Shown piece by piece: positions 55,301 through 63,758 of a stretch of DNA of 64,000 bases. This DNA is from Acidobacteriota bacterium. GTDB taxonomy: Bacteria; Acidobacteriota; Vicinamibacteria; Marinacidobacterales; Marinacidobacteraceae. The DNA lies in NCBI GenBank assembly GCA_022826195.1, contig JAJDVI010000062.1, positions 1 to 64,000 of the forward strand, written 5' to 3'. The notes under the pieces are model-generated. The model was given only the letters and a program-made list of their open reading frames with translations. It made no database searches and was not told the origin of the DNA. Every line of letters starts with the position of its first letter. Position 1 is the stretch's first letter. The position numbers were made by a program, and so were the translations under genes.

Positions 55301-55476
55301 TGTGGCGCCTGTCCCGGGTAGTCGGTGAACACGATCACCTGGACGTCGGAGAGATCGGGCAGCGCGTCGAGGGGGATGGCGCGAAGCGCCTGGAAGCCGG
55401 CGACGGCGAGGAACGCCGCCAGGACGAGGACGAACAGGCGGTTCCGGAGGGACCACTCGATGAGGCGGGCGAGCAT
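52363..55476 (-). CDS. cusA: Heavy-metal efflux RND transporter (CusA/CzcA family)
   Basis: A 1037-residue inner-membrane RND pump with 12 helices and two large periplasmic loops. The N-terminus LIEWSLRNRLFVLVLA and the motifs LPDLSDVQVIVFTDYPGQAP, GAMVDAAIVIVENAHRHLE in helix 4 and GAGSDVMKRIAAPMVGG near the end are typical of the HME-RND group. It exports monovalent or divalent metal ions (Cu/Ag for CusA, Co/Zn/Cd for CzcA) by proton antiport. Linkage to a CusB with the HMBD-type motif and to a small Cys-rich protein favours copper or silver. It starts 7 bases after cusB. Confidence 0.93.
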   Translation of the reverse strand: MLARLIEWSLRNRLFVLVLAAFLAVAGFQALRAIPLDALPDLSDVQVIVFTDYPGQAPQVVEDQVTYPITTQMLAVPSATVVRGYSFFGFSFVYVIFEDGTDLYWARSRVLEYLNYVSGRLPEGVSPTLGPDASGVGWAYMYALRSPDHDLAELRSLQDWFLKYELTAVQGVSEVASIGGFVRQYQITVDPNRLRAYDISLARIRDAVQRSNSDVGGRVFETAETEFMVRGEGYIRGLDDVRRIALGVDASGTPVTVEDVATVQFGPEIRRGLAELNGEGEVVGGIVVVRSGANVHEVVGRVKTRLEELQAGLPAGVEVVPVYDRTVLIESSVATLREKLVEEMAIVALVCVVFLLHLRSALVAVITLPLAVLMAFIVMYFQGVGANIMSLGGIAIAIGAMVDAAIVIVENAHRHLERDRGKAPHWRIIARASTEVGPTLFFALLVITISFAPIFALEAQEGRLFRPLAFTKTYAMAAAALLSVTLVPVLAGFWIRGRVRPAGRNPVTWLLMALYRPVLRLVLRWRWAVLALTLAGAAATAAPISRLGSEFMPPLWEGDLLYMPTTLPGVSITKAREVLQQTDRILRDFPEVETVFGKVGRADTATDPAPLSMIETTILLKPESEWRPGMTPDRLIAEMDDAIRFPGLTNAWTMPIKTRIDMLSTGIKTPVGVKLSGPDLRVLEDLGSRVEAVVRDVPGTRSAYSERAMGGNYLNFSVRRDAIARYGLTVGDVQEVIQSAIGGMNITTTVEGLERYPVNLRYSRDLRDNPSEFGDILVQTPTRQQIPLGFLADMSFVKGPPVIKSEQSRPNAWIYVDIEDVDMGGYVETARAAVAEAVEIPTGYSLGWSGQYEFLLRARERMEIMIPLTLVLILLILQISTRSVSRTLIVVTAVPLSLMGTFWLLYALDYNLSIAVGVGIIALAGLSAETGVVMLLYLDRSCEEAKSAGRLTNRAELSDAIFDGALRRVRPVAMLTATTALGLLPIMWSTGAGSDVMKRIAAPMVGGVVTAAAVVLVVFPAIYFVWRARGLPHTAAN

Positions 55477-55483
55477 GGGTCGG

Positions 55484-56947
55484 CTAGTGGTGCCTGTGGG
55501 TCATCGCCGGTTCCGCCTCCGGGGCTTCCGGTTCGGGAACGGGCGCCTTGATCGCCTGGGTGAGGTTGCTTTCCGAATCGATCAGGAACTGGGCCGAAAC
55601 CACCACCCGGTCCGCTTCCGAGACTCCGCCCACGATCTCCCAGACCCCGTCGCCGCTGGCGCCGAGGGTGACGTCCGCTACCCGGAACAGGCCGGGTGAG
55701 AGCTCGAGGACGACCAGGTTCCGGGTGCCGCTCCGGATCACCGCCTCCTCGGGGACGGTCAGCGCGTCCCGGGCCACCGGGACGTCGAAGGTGACGTTGG
55801 CGTACATGCCGGCCCGCAGCGCCAGATCGGGATTCGCGAGCTCGATGGACACGGTCATGGTCCGCGTTTCCTGGTTGAAATGGGGATACAGGAAGCGGAC
55901 GAATCCGGTGTAGGGCCGTCCCGGCACGTAGGGCAGCTCCACCTCCGCCCGCTGGTCGATCCGCATGGCCTGCACCTGGTGCTCGAAGATTTCGACGTCC
56001 ACCCAGATGGTGGTGAGGTCGGCCAGCTTGTAGAGGTTCATCCCCGGCTCGACGTACATGCCGTCGAGCGCCTCGTCCACCTTCTCGACCACCACGCCGG
56101 TCACCGGAGAGAGCACCGGCAGCGTGCGGCGGGGAGTCTCCTCCTGCTCCAGCAGCGCGATCTGGTCGTCGGTGATGTCCCAGTAGCGGAGCCGGGCGCG
56201 GGCCGCCTCGACGAGCGAGTGCGCCCGCTCGGCCACGTCGGGGAACTGCGCGGCGTCGAGCCGCTCCGCGTAGTGCACGGCCTGGAGGTATTCGGTCTGG
56301 GCCGCGACCAGTTGCGGGCTGTAGATGTCGAAGAGCGCCTGGCCCTCCTCGACCGTTTCCCCGAGGTAGTTCACCGCCACGTTCTCGATCCAGCCGTCGT
56401 ACTTGGTGCCCACCCAGGCGATCTGCTTGTCGTTGTGGGCGAGGGTGCCGACGGTGCGGATCGTCTGGGCGATGTCCCGCCGCTCGACCGGGGTGGTGCG
56501 CACCCCGATCCGCTGCACGAAGCCGGGATCGAGGCGCACCGCGCCTTCCGGCGCGGCGCGCGCTTCGTCCGCGTAGACGGGGACCAGATCCATCCCCATG
56601 GGGGATTTGCCGGGCCGGTCCGAAATGAAGTTCGGATCCATGGGTGCCCGCCAGTGGAGGATCTCCCGTTCCATTGTCGGAGCCGGATCCGCGTAGACCG
56701 GGACGAGGTCCATCCCCATGGGGGATTTGCCGGGCCGGTCCGAGGTGAAGTTCGGGTCCATGGGGGCCCTCCAGTAGAGGATCTCCCGCTCTCCGCCGCG
56801 CTCCTCCGCGCCGGGTTCGCCGGCGCCCTCGCCGGCGTCGTCGAACCGGGGCGGCCACTCCCAGCCCCCGAGACCCAACACCACCAGGCCGAGAAGCGCC
56901 GCGCCCGCGAAGAAGGCGGCCGCGCCGATTGCGGTTGTCCGGTTCAT
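55484..56947 (-). CDS. cusB: Efflux RND periplasmic adaptor (CusB family) with duplicated metal-binding segment
   Basis: A 487-residue membrane-fusion protein with an N-terminal anchor (about residues 5-25). Two tandem 40-residue copies of a Cys-less heavy-metal-binding motif (APMDPNF...PGKSPMGMDLVPVY) lie at about 50-125. The barrel-sandwich and beta-barrel domains follow (VVEKVDEALDGMYVEPGMNLYKLADLTTIWV). The Met-rich PMGM motifs suit Cu(I)/Ag(I). The C-terminus ends in a His-rich THRHH tail. The adaptor joins CusA to the TolC-type channel. The ATG overlaps the TolC stop codon (ATGA). Confidence 0.92.
   Translation of the reverse strand: MNRTTAIGAAAFFAGAALLGLVVLGLGGWEWPPRFDDAGEGAGEPGAEERGGEREILYWRAPMDPNFTSDRPGKSPMGMDLVPVYADPAPTMEREILHWRAPMDPNFISDRPGKSPMGMDLVPVYADEARAAPEGAVRLDPGFVQRIGVRTTPVERRDIAQTIRTVGTLAHNDKQIAWVGTKYDGWIENVAVNYLGETVEEGQALFDIYSPQLVAAQTEYLQAVHYAERLDAAQFPDVAERAHSLVEAARARLRYWDITDDQIALLEQEETPRRTLPVLSPVTGVVVEKVDEALDGMYVEPGMNLYKLADLTTIWVDVEIFEHQVQAMRIDQRAEVELPYVPGRPYTGFVRFLYPHFNQETRTMTVSIELANPDLALRAGMYANVTFDVPVARDALTVPEEAVIRSGTRNLVVLELSPGLFRVADVTLGASGDGVWEIVGGVSEADRVVVSAQFLIDSESNLTQAIKAPVPEPEAPEAEPAMTHRHH
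56582..56821 (-). repeat. Tandem 120-bp duplication inside cusB
   Basis: Two in-frame units of 120 bases (40 codons), starting near 56581 and 56701, differ at few positions. Each encodes EREIL-(Y/H)-WRAPMDPNF and the PMGMDLVPVY block. High nucleotide identity points to a recent duplication. Confidence 0.8.
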
Positions 56948-58284
56948 GAGGCCCTCCCGGCGGGCAGGGGTACCCGCGTGCCGATGCCGCGTTCGAGATC
57001 GGCGAGTGCAATGAGGAAGTCCGAGACGTAGCGGGCGCGCATCCTCAGGACGTCGAGTTGGACGCGTTCACTGTCGAGCAGGTCCAGGACCCCCACCAGA
57101 CCCGTCTCGTAGGCGGTCTCCGTGGCGTGGAGCGTCTCCTCGGTCTGCGGAATGAGCACGGTCTCGAGCAGGGCGAGCTGTTCCTCGATCGTCTCGACCC
57201 GGATCATGGCCAGCTCCACCGCGTTCTCCATGGCGTCCTGGGCTTCCTCGAGGCGCCTTCGATTCGCGGTGAGCCGGTGCCCGGCTTCCTCGACGCCGGC
57301 GCGGTAGCTCTCCTTCCACACCGGCAGCGACACCCCCACCGATACGATCAGCGAGTTCTTGCCGTTGTCCGGCGGAAGCGGACCGAGGACATCCGCCGGG
57401 TCGCGGCCGGCGACGTTCATCAGCGCGAGGCTCGCGGTGAAGCGGGGCCGGAAGTTCATCCCGGCCAGCTCGACCGCGTCCTCGCTCGCCGCGATGAGCG
57501 CCGTCGCCGCCCGCAGTTCCTGCCGGTGCCGCTCTCCCAGATCCAGCAGGCGCGCGCGGTCCAGGCTCACCGCCGGCGGCTCGATGGCGGGAACCTGTGG
57601 CACGGCGGTCTCCGGCGACCGGGCGCAGAGCGTGTTGAGGTTCACCGCGAGTGTCCGGCGCTGGCGCGTGAGCTGTCGCTCCCGGTCGGCGATCCGGGTG
57701 AGTTCGGCCTGCAGCCGGATGACCGCCTGCTGGAGGCCCTGGCCGGTGGAGTAGCGCGCCCGCGCCAGCGTTTCATAGTGCCCGAGGAGCGACCGCTCCT
57801 CCTCCAGCAACCGGAGCGCGGCGTCGAGGTAGGCGATGTCGTAGAAGGTCCGCTTGACCCGGGCGATGACTTCGCGTTCCTCGGCCTGGAGGCGGAGGAG
57901 CTGGGCGTCCGCTTCGGAGAGCGCCACCCGGCCGCGCAGATCGCGGGCGCCGAACCAGGGCAGGGACTGGGTCACCGTGATGCCGCCGGTCTGGGACCCG
58001 ACCCGGGTCTCCACGCGCCGGAGCGCCTGACTCACGTTGACCGTCGGGTCCGGGAGGGCCGTGACCTGCGGAACACGCCGGCGGGCGGCCTGGTAGTGCG
58101 CCCGGGACGCGAGCAGGGCGGGGTGCCGCCCGATGGCGCTGTCCACACAGCTTCTGAGCTCGGGTTCCGCGGCGTAGTAGTCAGGTCCTGAGTCGGGACC
58201 TGACCCGGGCTGGACTCCTCCGGCCGCCGGGAGAGCCGCCAGGACCGCGGCCGCGAAGGCGGAGAGGGATCGAAGAGGAAACAC
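56944..58284 (-). CDS. TolC-family outer-membrane efflux channel
   Basis: About 446 residues. It has a signal peptide (SLSAFAAAVLAALPAAGG), then two similar halves of long amphipathic helices typical of TolC/CusC, with ALPDPTVNVSQALRRVETRVG in the first and AALALMNV-type strands between. It forms the outer-membrane exit of the CusAB pump and is the first gene of the operon. GTG 58284 places the signal peptide correctly; longer forms from ATG 58332 or 58356 would add a 16-24 residue basic extension. The 3' end overlaps cusB. Confidence 0.85.
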   Translation of the reverse strand: MFPLRSLSAFAAAVLAALPAAGGVQPGSGPDSGPDYYAAEPELRSCVDSAIGRHPALLASRAHYQAARRRVPQVTALPDPTVNVSQALRRVETRVGSQTGGITVTQSLPWFGARDLRGRVALSEADAQLLRLQAEEREVIARVKRTFYDIAYLDAALRLLEEERSLLGHYETLARARYSTGQGLQQAVIRLQAELTRIADRERQLTRQRRTLAVNLNTLCARSPETAVPQVPAIEPPAVSLDRARLLDLGERHRQELRAATALIAASEDAVELAGMNFRPRFTASLALMNVAGRDPADVLGPLPPDNGKNSLIVSVGVSLPVWKESYRAGVEEAGHRLTANRRRLEEAQDAMENAVELAMIRVETIEEQLALLETVLIPQTEETLHATETAYETGLVGVLDLLDSERVQLDVLRMRARYVSDFLIALADLERGIGTRVPLPAGRAS

Positions 58285-58380
58285 GATAGTGAGAATCCGT
58301 CGCCAGGCTGCAGCGGGCCGGAGCCAGACCATCGGCGCTGGCTGCCGGCGGATCACCGGGTTGACGGGCCCGGGAACCGC

Positions 58381-58403
58381 CCCGTGCCGGGTTCCGGCAC
58401 GGG
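58381..58403. other. Perfect 10-bp hairpin upstream of the TolC gene
   Basis: CCCGTGCCGG and CCGGCACGGG are separated by GTT. It lies in the 235-base gap between the Cys-rich small gene and the efflux operon. There is no T-run, so it may be an attenuator or mRNA-stability hairpin rather than a terminator. The rest of this gap shows nothing recognisable. Confidence 0.4.
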
Positions 58404-58519
58404 CCGCCGGTCGTCAGGGGAGCTGGCCGGGGGCGGCGCCTCCGGGACGCGCCAGTGAGGCGCGGGCCCGGTCCGGCGACGCTCGGCTCAGCGGGACCGA
58501 ACGTACGGCGGACGGAGAC

Positions 58520-58870
58520 TCAGATCAGCAGGGCGGCGTGCCGGACGAAGAGGGGTGGCCGCGGCTCGCGGGGAGGCAAGGGCCCGTCCGGCTGGCGATT
58601 CCAGCCGGCAACGGTCCGGATCGGCTCCACGGAGGCGGGCAGGACCGCCGCCGGACCCGGCTCGGGGGCGAGCAGTTTGGGAACGGTGACCGAGGAACAG
58701 CACACGCTCACGCGCTCGGCGTCCGGAGCCGGCTCGGAACCGCCGTGACAGCTCGCCTCGGCGGGGATTCCGGGCGCCGCCATCAGCGGGCAGACGACCG
58801 CGAACGCCAGCACCACGGCAAGCACCGCGGCGGCGAGCGGTTTCCGGCGCGCCGGCCCGACGTGTTTCAT
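58520..58870 (-). CDS. Small exported Cys-rich protein next to the metal-efflux operon
   Basis: A 116-residue protein with a signal peptide or anchor (about residues 10-32, LAAAVLAVVLAFAVVCPLMA), then SCHGG and SVCCSS motifs and a Pro/Arg-rich C-terminus. The paired cysteines and His suggest metal binding in the periplasm. It is encoded upstream of tolC-cusB-cusA in the same direction, so it may be a metal-sensing or chaperone accessory. The ATG at 58870 is preferred; GTG 58891, 10 nt after TATACT, is possible. I do not recognise a family. Confidence 0.6.
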   Translation of the reverse strand: MKHVGPARRKPLAAAVLAVVLAFAVVCPLMAAPGIPAEASCHGGSEPAPDAERVSVCCSSVTVPKLLAPEPGPAAVLPASVEPIRTVAGWNRQPDGPLPPREPRPPLFVRHAALLI

Positions 58871-58933
58871 GCTCTTGCCGAGTATAGACACGCCGATTGC
58901 GCCGGCGCGAGTCCGACCTGCCGGCGAAGTCGC

Positions 58934-59698
58934 TCAGACGCCGTCGTCCTGCCCGCGGGGAGTCCGCTCCCGGGATCCGCGCTGCAGCGGGAAGTACACC
59001 CGCGCGATCCACTCCGGGGGGACCCCGGCGAGCCAGGCCCCGAGCGTGAGGTAGTCGAGGACGGCCGTCGGGACCGCGCCGAGGCGTTGCCAGTGCTCCG
59101 TCCCGGTGGTCACCGCCGCTGCGGCGGGTTCGAGCCGGCCGAGGCGGCGGAGGCGGCGGGCGAGCCCGGCGTCCTCGAGGATGGGCTCCTCGGGGAAGCC
59201 GCCCGCCTCCTCGAATGCGCTTCGGGTGGTGAAGATGGCCTGGTCGCCGTAGGGAAGGTCGAGCCAGCGCGCTCGCCGGTTCGCTCCCCGCGCACCGAAA
59301 CGGAGCAGCGCCCCGCCGCCCTCGACGCGCTGCGGGAACCAGCCGCCGGCCACGCCGGGCCGAGCGAGGATGTTCGTCACTTGTCCCGCTGCCGCGGGCG
59401 GCAGCCGGCAGTCGGCGTGGAGGAACACCAGGATGTCTCCCCGGGCGGCGCGGGCCCCGGCGTTCAACTGGAGGGCGCGTCCCCGCGGGCCGATCTCGAC
59501 GCGCGCCCCGGCGCGGGCGGCCTCGTCCGCCGTGTCGTCCCGGCTGCCGCCGTCCACCACCACCACCTCCGCGCCCGGGGGCGCCGAGCGGATGGCGGCG
59601 CCGACGCTCCCGGCGCAGTCGAGCGTCGGGACTACGACCGAGATCACGAGGGAAGAGGCGGAAGTGCGGGCGGGGTCCGCCGCTGCGTTTTTCCGCAC
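58934..59698 (-). CDS. TIGR04283-type glycosyltransferase family 2
   Basis: A 254-residue GT-A enzyme. VISVVVPTLDCAGSV, EVVVVDGGSRDDT and GRALQLNAGARAARGDILVFLHADCRLP contain the nucleotide-sugar and metal sites. The combination of GRALQLNAGA with LPYGDQAIFTTRSAFEEAGGFP identifies the TIGR04283 group, often annotated as arsenosugar-biosynthesis glycosyltransferase because of linkage in some genomes. No arsenic genes are present here. The start is GTG 59698, divergent from the nuo operon. Confidence 0.85.
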   Translation of the reverse strand: MRKNAAADPARTSASSLVISVVVPTLDCAGSVGAAIRSAPPGAEVVVVDGGSRDDTADEAARAGARVEIGPRGRALQLNAGARAARGDILVFLHADCRLPPAAAGQVTNILARPGVAGGWFPQRVEGGGALLRFGARGANRRARWLDLPYGDQAIFTTRSAFEEAGGFPEEPILEDAGLARRLRRLGRLEPAAAAVTTGTEHWQRLGAVPTAVLDYLTLGAWLAGVPPEWIARVYFPLQRGSRERTPRGQDDGV

Positions 59699-59707
59699 GT
59701 TTGGTCT

Positions 59708-59737
59708 TTACCTATCGTCGGGCCCCCCGGTAGAATC
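59708..59737 (+). promoter_or_regulatory. Candidate promoter of the nuo operon
   Basis: TTTACC (59708-59713) and TAGAAT (59732-59737) are 18 bases apart, 51 bases before the nuoA ATG, in the divergent gap with the glycosyltransferase gene. The -35 match is weak. Confidence 0.35.
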
Positions 59738-59788
59738 CTGCGCGTTCCGCTGTCCGGGCTGCCGAGGCGGCGGTTTTTTCGATTATCC

Positions 59789-60217
59789 ATGGGCGAATTC
59801 CTCGGACCGCTGGTCGCGATCGCGGTCGGCGTGCTCTTCGTCGGGGTCACCCTGCTGGTTTCGTCGCTCGTCCGGCCCTCGCTGCCCCTCGACTCGAAGT
59901 CGCAACCCTACGAGTGCGGGGAGAACCCGGTCGGCTCGCCCTGGGGCGTGCAGTTCAACATACGGTTCTACGTCTTCGCCCTCGTGTTTCTCATCTTCGA
60001 TGTGGAAGCGGTCATGCTCCTGCCCTGGGCGCTCGCCTATCTCGACCTGGGCCCCGGCGCGCTGGTCGCCGGACTCATCTTCATCGGGATGCTCGTTCTC
60101 GGGCTCGCCGACGTCTGGGTGAAGGGCGACCTCGAGTGGGTGCGGGAAGAAGAGCGGCGCGCCCTCAAGGCGCGTCCGGGAGCCGAGACCTCTTCCGCCC
60201 CGGGAGCGGCCGCCTGA
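59789..60217 (+). CDS. nuoA: NADH-quinone oxidoreductase subunit A
   Basis: A 142-residue complex I membrane subunit with three helices. The loop between helices 1 and 2 has [24 protein letters not shown], holding the conserved Cys near the quinone site, followed by [19 protein letters not shown]. It forms part of the quinone-site/membrane-arm junction with NuoH. It is the first gene of the nuo operon. The ATG at 59789 has no strong ribosome site. Confidence 0.95.
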   Translation: MGEFLGPLVAIAVGVLFVGVTLLVSSLVRPSLPLDSKSQPYECGENPVGSPWGVQFNIRFYVFALVFLIFDVEAVMLLPWALAYLDLGPGALVAGLIFIGMLVLGLADVWVKGDLEWVREEERRALKARPGAETSSAPGAAA

Positions 60218-60260
60218 GGCGCGCCGGGTTGTTCCACGGGCCGCTGAACGGAGACATCGC

Positions 60261-60824
60261 GTGGATCTGATCGGCGCCCTCGGCAAGGGTCTCGGCAAGG
60301 ACAACGTCGCGCTCACCACGGTGAGCGCGATCGTCAACTGGGCGCGGCTGTCGGCGCTCTGGCCGATGACCTTCGGCCTCGCCTGCTGCGCCATCGAGAT
60401 GATGGCGACCGGAGCCAGCCGTTTCGACTGGGACCGGCTCGGCCTCATCCCCCGGGCGACCCCCCGGCAGTCGGACTGCATGATCGTCGCCGGCACCGTC
60501 ACCCACAAGATGGCCATCCGCATCAAGACGCTCTACGACCAGATGCCGGAACCCAAGTACGTGATCTCGATGGGAAGCTGCGCCAACAACGGCGGCCCCT
60601 ACTGGCAGTACGGCTACCACGTCGTCAAGGGGGTGGACCAGATCATCCCGGTGGATGTCTACGTGCCGGGTTGCCCGCCGCGGCCGGAAGCGCTGCTCTA
60701 CGGGATCATGGCGCTCCAGGACCGGATCCGGGAGAAGTCGCTCCTCGATGATCCGCGGGAGGGCCGGCCCCGGCCGGAGCCCGCGAGCCAGCCCGCGGGC
60801 CGGATGGTGGAGATGGCCGGGTGA
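60261..60824 (+). CDS. nuoB: NADH-quinone oxidoreductase subunit B
   Basis: A 187-residue peripheral-arm subunit that carries the terminal iron-sulfur cluster N2, which passes electrons to quinone. Its four Cys ligands are the tandem pair in LACCAIEMM, the Cys in [10 protein letters not shown] and the one in [15 protein letters not shown] 60261 has a GGAG site; the 3' end overlaps nuoC (GTGA). Confidence 0.96.
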   Translation: MDLIGALGKGLGKDNVALTTVSAIVNWARLSALWPMTFGLACCAIEMMATGASRFDWDRLGLIPRATPRQSDCMIVAGTVTHKMAIRIKTLYDQMPEPKYVISMGSCANNGGPYWQYGYHVVKGVDQIIPVDVYVPGCPPRPEALLYGIMALQDRIREKSLLDDPREGRPRPEPASQPAGRMVEMAG

Positions 60825-61372
60825 GCGCCGCTTCCATCATCGAGCGCCTCGCCGCTCATCTCGGTCTGGAGGAGGGCTCCTTCGAGTCCGATGCGGAGGC
60901 GAAGGATCCCTGGGTCCGGATCCCCGGGGACCGGCTGCTGGCGGCGGCCCGGTTCCTGAAGACGGACCCGGAACTCGACTTCGACACCCTCCACTGCGTC
61001 TCGGGGGTGGACTGGCCCGCCGACGATCCGCCGGCCATCGAGGTGGTGTACCACCTCACCTCACTCAGCCGGAAGCACTGGATCGTGCTCAAGACCCGGG
61101 TGGGCCGCGAAGGAGGGAGCCTTCCGACCCTGGAGACCGTCTGGAAGACGGCCAACTGGCACGAACGCGAGACCTACGATCTCTTCGGGGTCCGTTTCGA
61201 GGGACACAGCGACCACCGGCGCATCCTGCTTCCGGCCGACTGGCCCGGGCATCCGCTGCTCCGCGACTGGGAGTGGCCCGAGACCTGGCACAAGATCCCG
61301 GTGAAGCCGGGACGGCAGATGACCGAGCGGGCCGAGGGCGGCCAGATGACGGGCGTGGGCCCGTTCGACTGA
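60821..61372 (+). CDS. nuoC: NADH-quinone oxidoreductase subunit C
   Basis: A 183-residue subunit of the peripheral arm. The conserved segment [29 protein letters not shown] is the NuoC signature. The gene is separate from nuoD rather than fused. GTG 60821 overlaps the nuoB stop, so translation is coupled. Confidence 0.95.
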   Translation: MSAASIIERLAAHLGLEEGSFESDAEAKDPWVRIPGDRLLAAARFLKTDPELDFDTLHCVSGVDWPADDPPAIEVVYHLTSLSRKHWIVLKTRVGREGGSLPTLETVWKTANWHERETYDLFGVRFEGHSDHRRILLPADWPGHPLLRDWEWPETWHKIPVKPGRQMTERAEGGQMTGVGPFD

Positions 61373-61388
61373 GGTAGCGGGGATCCGG

Positions 61389-62603
61389 ATGGCCGAGCAG
61401 CGTTCTCCCGTCGACGGCGCCCCGCTGGTCACCCTCTACGACGAGGAACTGCCGCCCGACAACTCCTACGCCTTCTCCCCCGAGGAGCTCGAAGAGGACG
61501 AGATGATCCTCAACATGGGGCCCCAGCATCCCTCGACCCACGGGGTGCTCAGGGTGGAGCTCAAGACCGACGGGGAGATCGTCAAGGACGCCCGGCCGCA
61601 CATCGGCTACCTGCACCGGAACTTCGAAAAGCACGCCGAGAACATCGACTACCAGGGCGTCATCCCCTTCACCGACCGGATGGACTACGTCGGCTCGATG
61701 GGGAACAGCCTCGCCTACGCGCTCACCGTCGAGAAACTGCTCGGCATCGGGGTGGGCGAGCGGGTCGCGGGCATCCGGGTGATCACCGCCGAGCTGCAGC
61801 GGATCGCGAGTCACCTCCTGGCGATGGGCACCTACGGGATGGACATCGGCGCCTTCACGCCGTTCCTGCTCTGCTTCCAGCAGCGCGAGCGGGTCCTCGA
61901 TCTCTTCGAGTGGCTCTGCGGCGCCCGCCTGCTCTACAACTACAACTGGGTCGGCGGCGTCTCCCACGACCTGCCCGAGGGCTGGACCGACAAGTGCCGG
62001 CGCTTTCTCGACGAGTTCGTGCCGGTGCTGGACGAGGTGGACAAGCTCCTCAGCCACAACAAGATCTTCATCCGCCGGACCGCCGACATCGGGATCATCA
62101 CCCCGGCGATGGCGAAGGACTACGCGCTCTCCGGCCCGAACCTCCGCGGGTCCGGCATCGACTGGGACCTCAGGCGGGACGACCCCTACCTGGGCTACGA
62201 GAACTACGACTTCAACGTGGTCGTGGCGGACAGTCCCCACGGCCCCGTCGGTTCCTGCTGGGACCGGTACTTCGTGCGGGTCCGCGAGATGTACGAGAGC
62301 GTCAAGATCGTCCGCCAGGCGCTCGACCGCCTGCCCGCCGAGGGTGACGTCCACGAGAACGTGCCGCGGTTCGTCCGGCCGCTGGCCGGCGAGGCCTACT
62401 GCCGCAGCGAGGCGCCGCGGGGCGAACTGGCCTTCTACATCGTCGCCGAGAACAAGAAGCCCATCCCCTACCGGGTGAAGGGACGCTCGCCGTGCTTCGT
62501 GGCGATGGGGCTCTTCCACGAGATCACCCGCGGCGAGATGATCGCCGACATCATCGCCATCATCGGCAGCCTGGACATCGTCCTCGGAGAGATCGACCGG
62601 TGA
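61389..62603 (+). CDS. nuoD: NADH-quinone oxidoreductase subunit D
   Basis: A 404-residue subunit of the quinone site, related to the NiFe-hydrogenase large subunit. LNMGPQHPSTHGVLR holds the conserved quinone-site His, followed by PHIGYLHRNFEK, DRMDYVGSM and LFEWLCGARLLYNYNWVGGV. The C-terminus ends SLDIVLGEIDR, as in the family. The ATG is 16 bases after nuoC; the stop overlaps nuoH (GTGA). Confidence 0.96.
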   Translation: MAEQRSPVDGAPLVTLYDEELPPDNSYAFSPEELEEDEMILNMGPQHPSTHGVLRVELKTDGEIVKDARPHIGYLHRNFEKHAENIDYQGVIPFTDRMDYVGSMGNSLAYALTVEKLLGIGVGERVAGIRVITAELQRIASHLLAMGTYGMDIGAFTPFLLCFQQRERVLDLFEWLCGARLLYNYNWVGGVSHDLPEGWTDKCRRFLDEFVPVLDEVDKLLSHNKIFIRRTADIGIITPAMAKDYALSGPNLRGSGIDWDLRRDDPYLGYENYDFNVVVADSPHGPVGSCWDRYFVRVREMYESVKIVRQALDRLPAEGDVHENVPRFVRPLAGEAYCRSEAPRGELAFYIVAENKKPIPYRVKGRSPCFVAMGLFHEITRGEMIADIIAIIGSLDIVLGEIDR

Positions 62604-63751
62604 TCACCCGCTTCCGTCAGATCGAGATGCGGCTCATGGGGCCGCTCACGATGATCCCCATCGTGCTCTGCCTGGTGGTGCTGGGCACCATCGCGGCGCT
62701 CCCGGTGGTCGCGACGATCCTCTCCGAGCTGGTCGCGGACTTCGTGCCGCCGGCGCTCCAGCACCTGACCATCGTGGTTCTCGGCACTGCCGGTTTCGTC
62801 GGCATCCTGGCGCTCAATCCCATCTATTCGATCTGGCTCGAGCGCAAGGTCGCGGCCCACGTCCAGGACCGGCTCGGTCCGATGCGGGTCGGCTGGCACG
62901 GACTGCTGCAGAGCTTCGCCGACGGCGTGAAGCTCCTCTTCAAGGAAGACCTGGTTCCCCGCGACGCCGACCGCGTGCTGTTCGGGGCGGCGCCCATGCT
63001 CGCGGTGGCGAGCGCGTTCGCGGCCTTCGCGATCGTCCCCTGGGGCGTCCGCGAGGACGGGACGGTGCTCGCGGTCGCGAACCTGAACATCGGCGTCCTC
63101 TACTTCATCGCGATCACTTCGCTCGGCGCCCTCTCGGTGCTGATGGCGGGCTGGGGCTCGAACAACAAGTACGCGCTCTACGGCGGCATGCGGGCGGCGG
63201 CCCAGATGGTCAGCTACGAGATCCCCACCGCGATCCTGGTGCTGGTGGTGGTCGCCCAGGTCGGCAGCCTCTCCATTCCCGAGATCGTGAACGCCCAGGC
63301 GGGAGGGATCCTCGGGGTCGGCGACTGGCTGATCTTCCAGCTCTTCCCGCTCAACCTGATCGCCTTCGTGCTGTTCTTCATCTGCGGCCTCGCCGAGACG
63401 AACCGCACCCCGTTCGACATCCCCGAAGCCGAATCGGAGCTCGTGGCCGGGTTCCACACCGAGTACAGCGGGATGCGGTTCGCATTCTTCTTCCTGGCCG
63501 AATACGGGAACATGCTGCTGGTCTCGATGCTGGCGGCGCTGCTCTTCCTGGGCGGCTGGGTCGGCCCCTTCGGTTCGAACCCGCTCCTCTTCTTCGTCAA
63601 GGGGTTCGGTCTGGTGGTGGTCCAGATGTGGCTCCGCTGGACGCTGCCGCGGCTGCGGGTGGACCAGTTGATGGGAATCTGCTGGAAGTACGTCATCCCG
63701 ATCTCGTTCTTCCTCCTGGTGGTGACCACCGTCATCAAGGGTCTGTTGTGA
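62600..63751 (+). CDS. nuoH: NADH-quinone oxidoreductase subunit H
   Basis: A 383-residue membrane subunit with eight or nine helices that links the quinone cavity to the proton channel. IWLERKVAAHVQDRLGPMRVG and ADGVKLLFKEDLVP are its signatures, and ETNRTPFDIPEAESELVAGFHTEYSG forms the conserved acidic loop. The GTG start overlaps the nuoD stop. nuoD is followed directly by nuoH, with no nuoE, F or G between. Confidence 0.95.
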   Translation: MITRFRQIEMRLMGPLTMIPIVLCLVVLGTIAALPVVATILSELVADFVPPALQHLTIVVLGTAGFVGILALNPIYSIWLERKVAAHVQDRLGPMRVGWHGLLQSFADGVKLLFKEDLVPRDADRVLFGAAPMLAVASAFAAFAIVPWGVREDGTVLAVANLNIGVLYFIAITSLGALSVLMAGWGSNNKYALYGGMRAAAQMVSYEIPTAILVLVVVAQVGSLSIPEIVNAQAGGILGVGDWLIFQLFPLNLIAFVLFFICGLAETNRTPFDIPEAESELVAGFHTEYSGMRFAFFFLAEYGNMLLVSMLAALLFLGGWVGPFGSNPLLFFVKGFGLVVVQMWLRWTLPRLRVDQLMGICWKYVIPISFFLLVVTTVIKGLL

Positions 63752-63758
63752 GGGGGAC

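Noticed and set aside
52378..55551. 1057-residue plus-strand frame opposite cusA
   Set aside because: Antisense shadow of a full-length RND pump with clear motifs.
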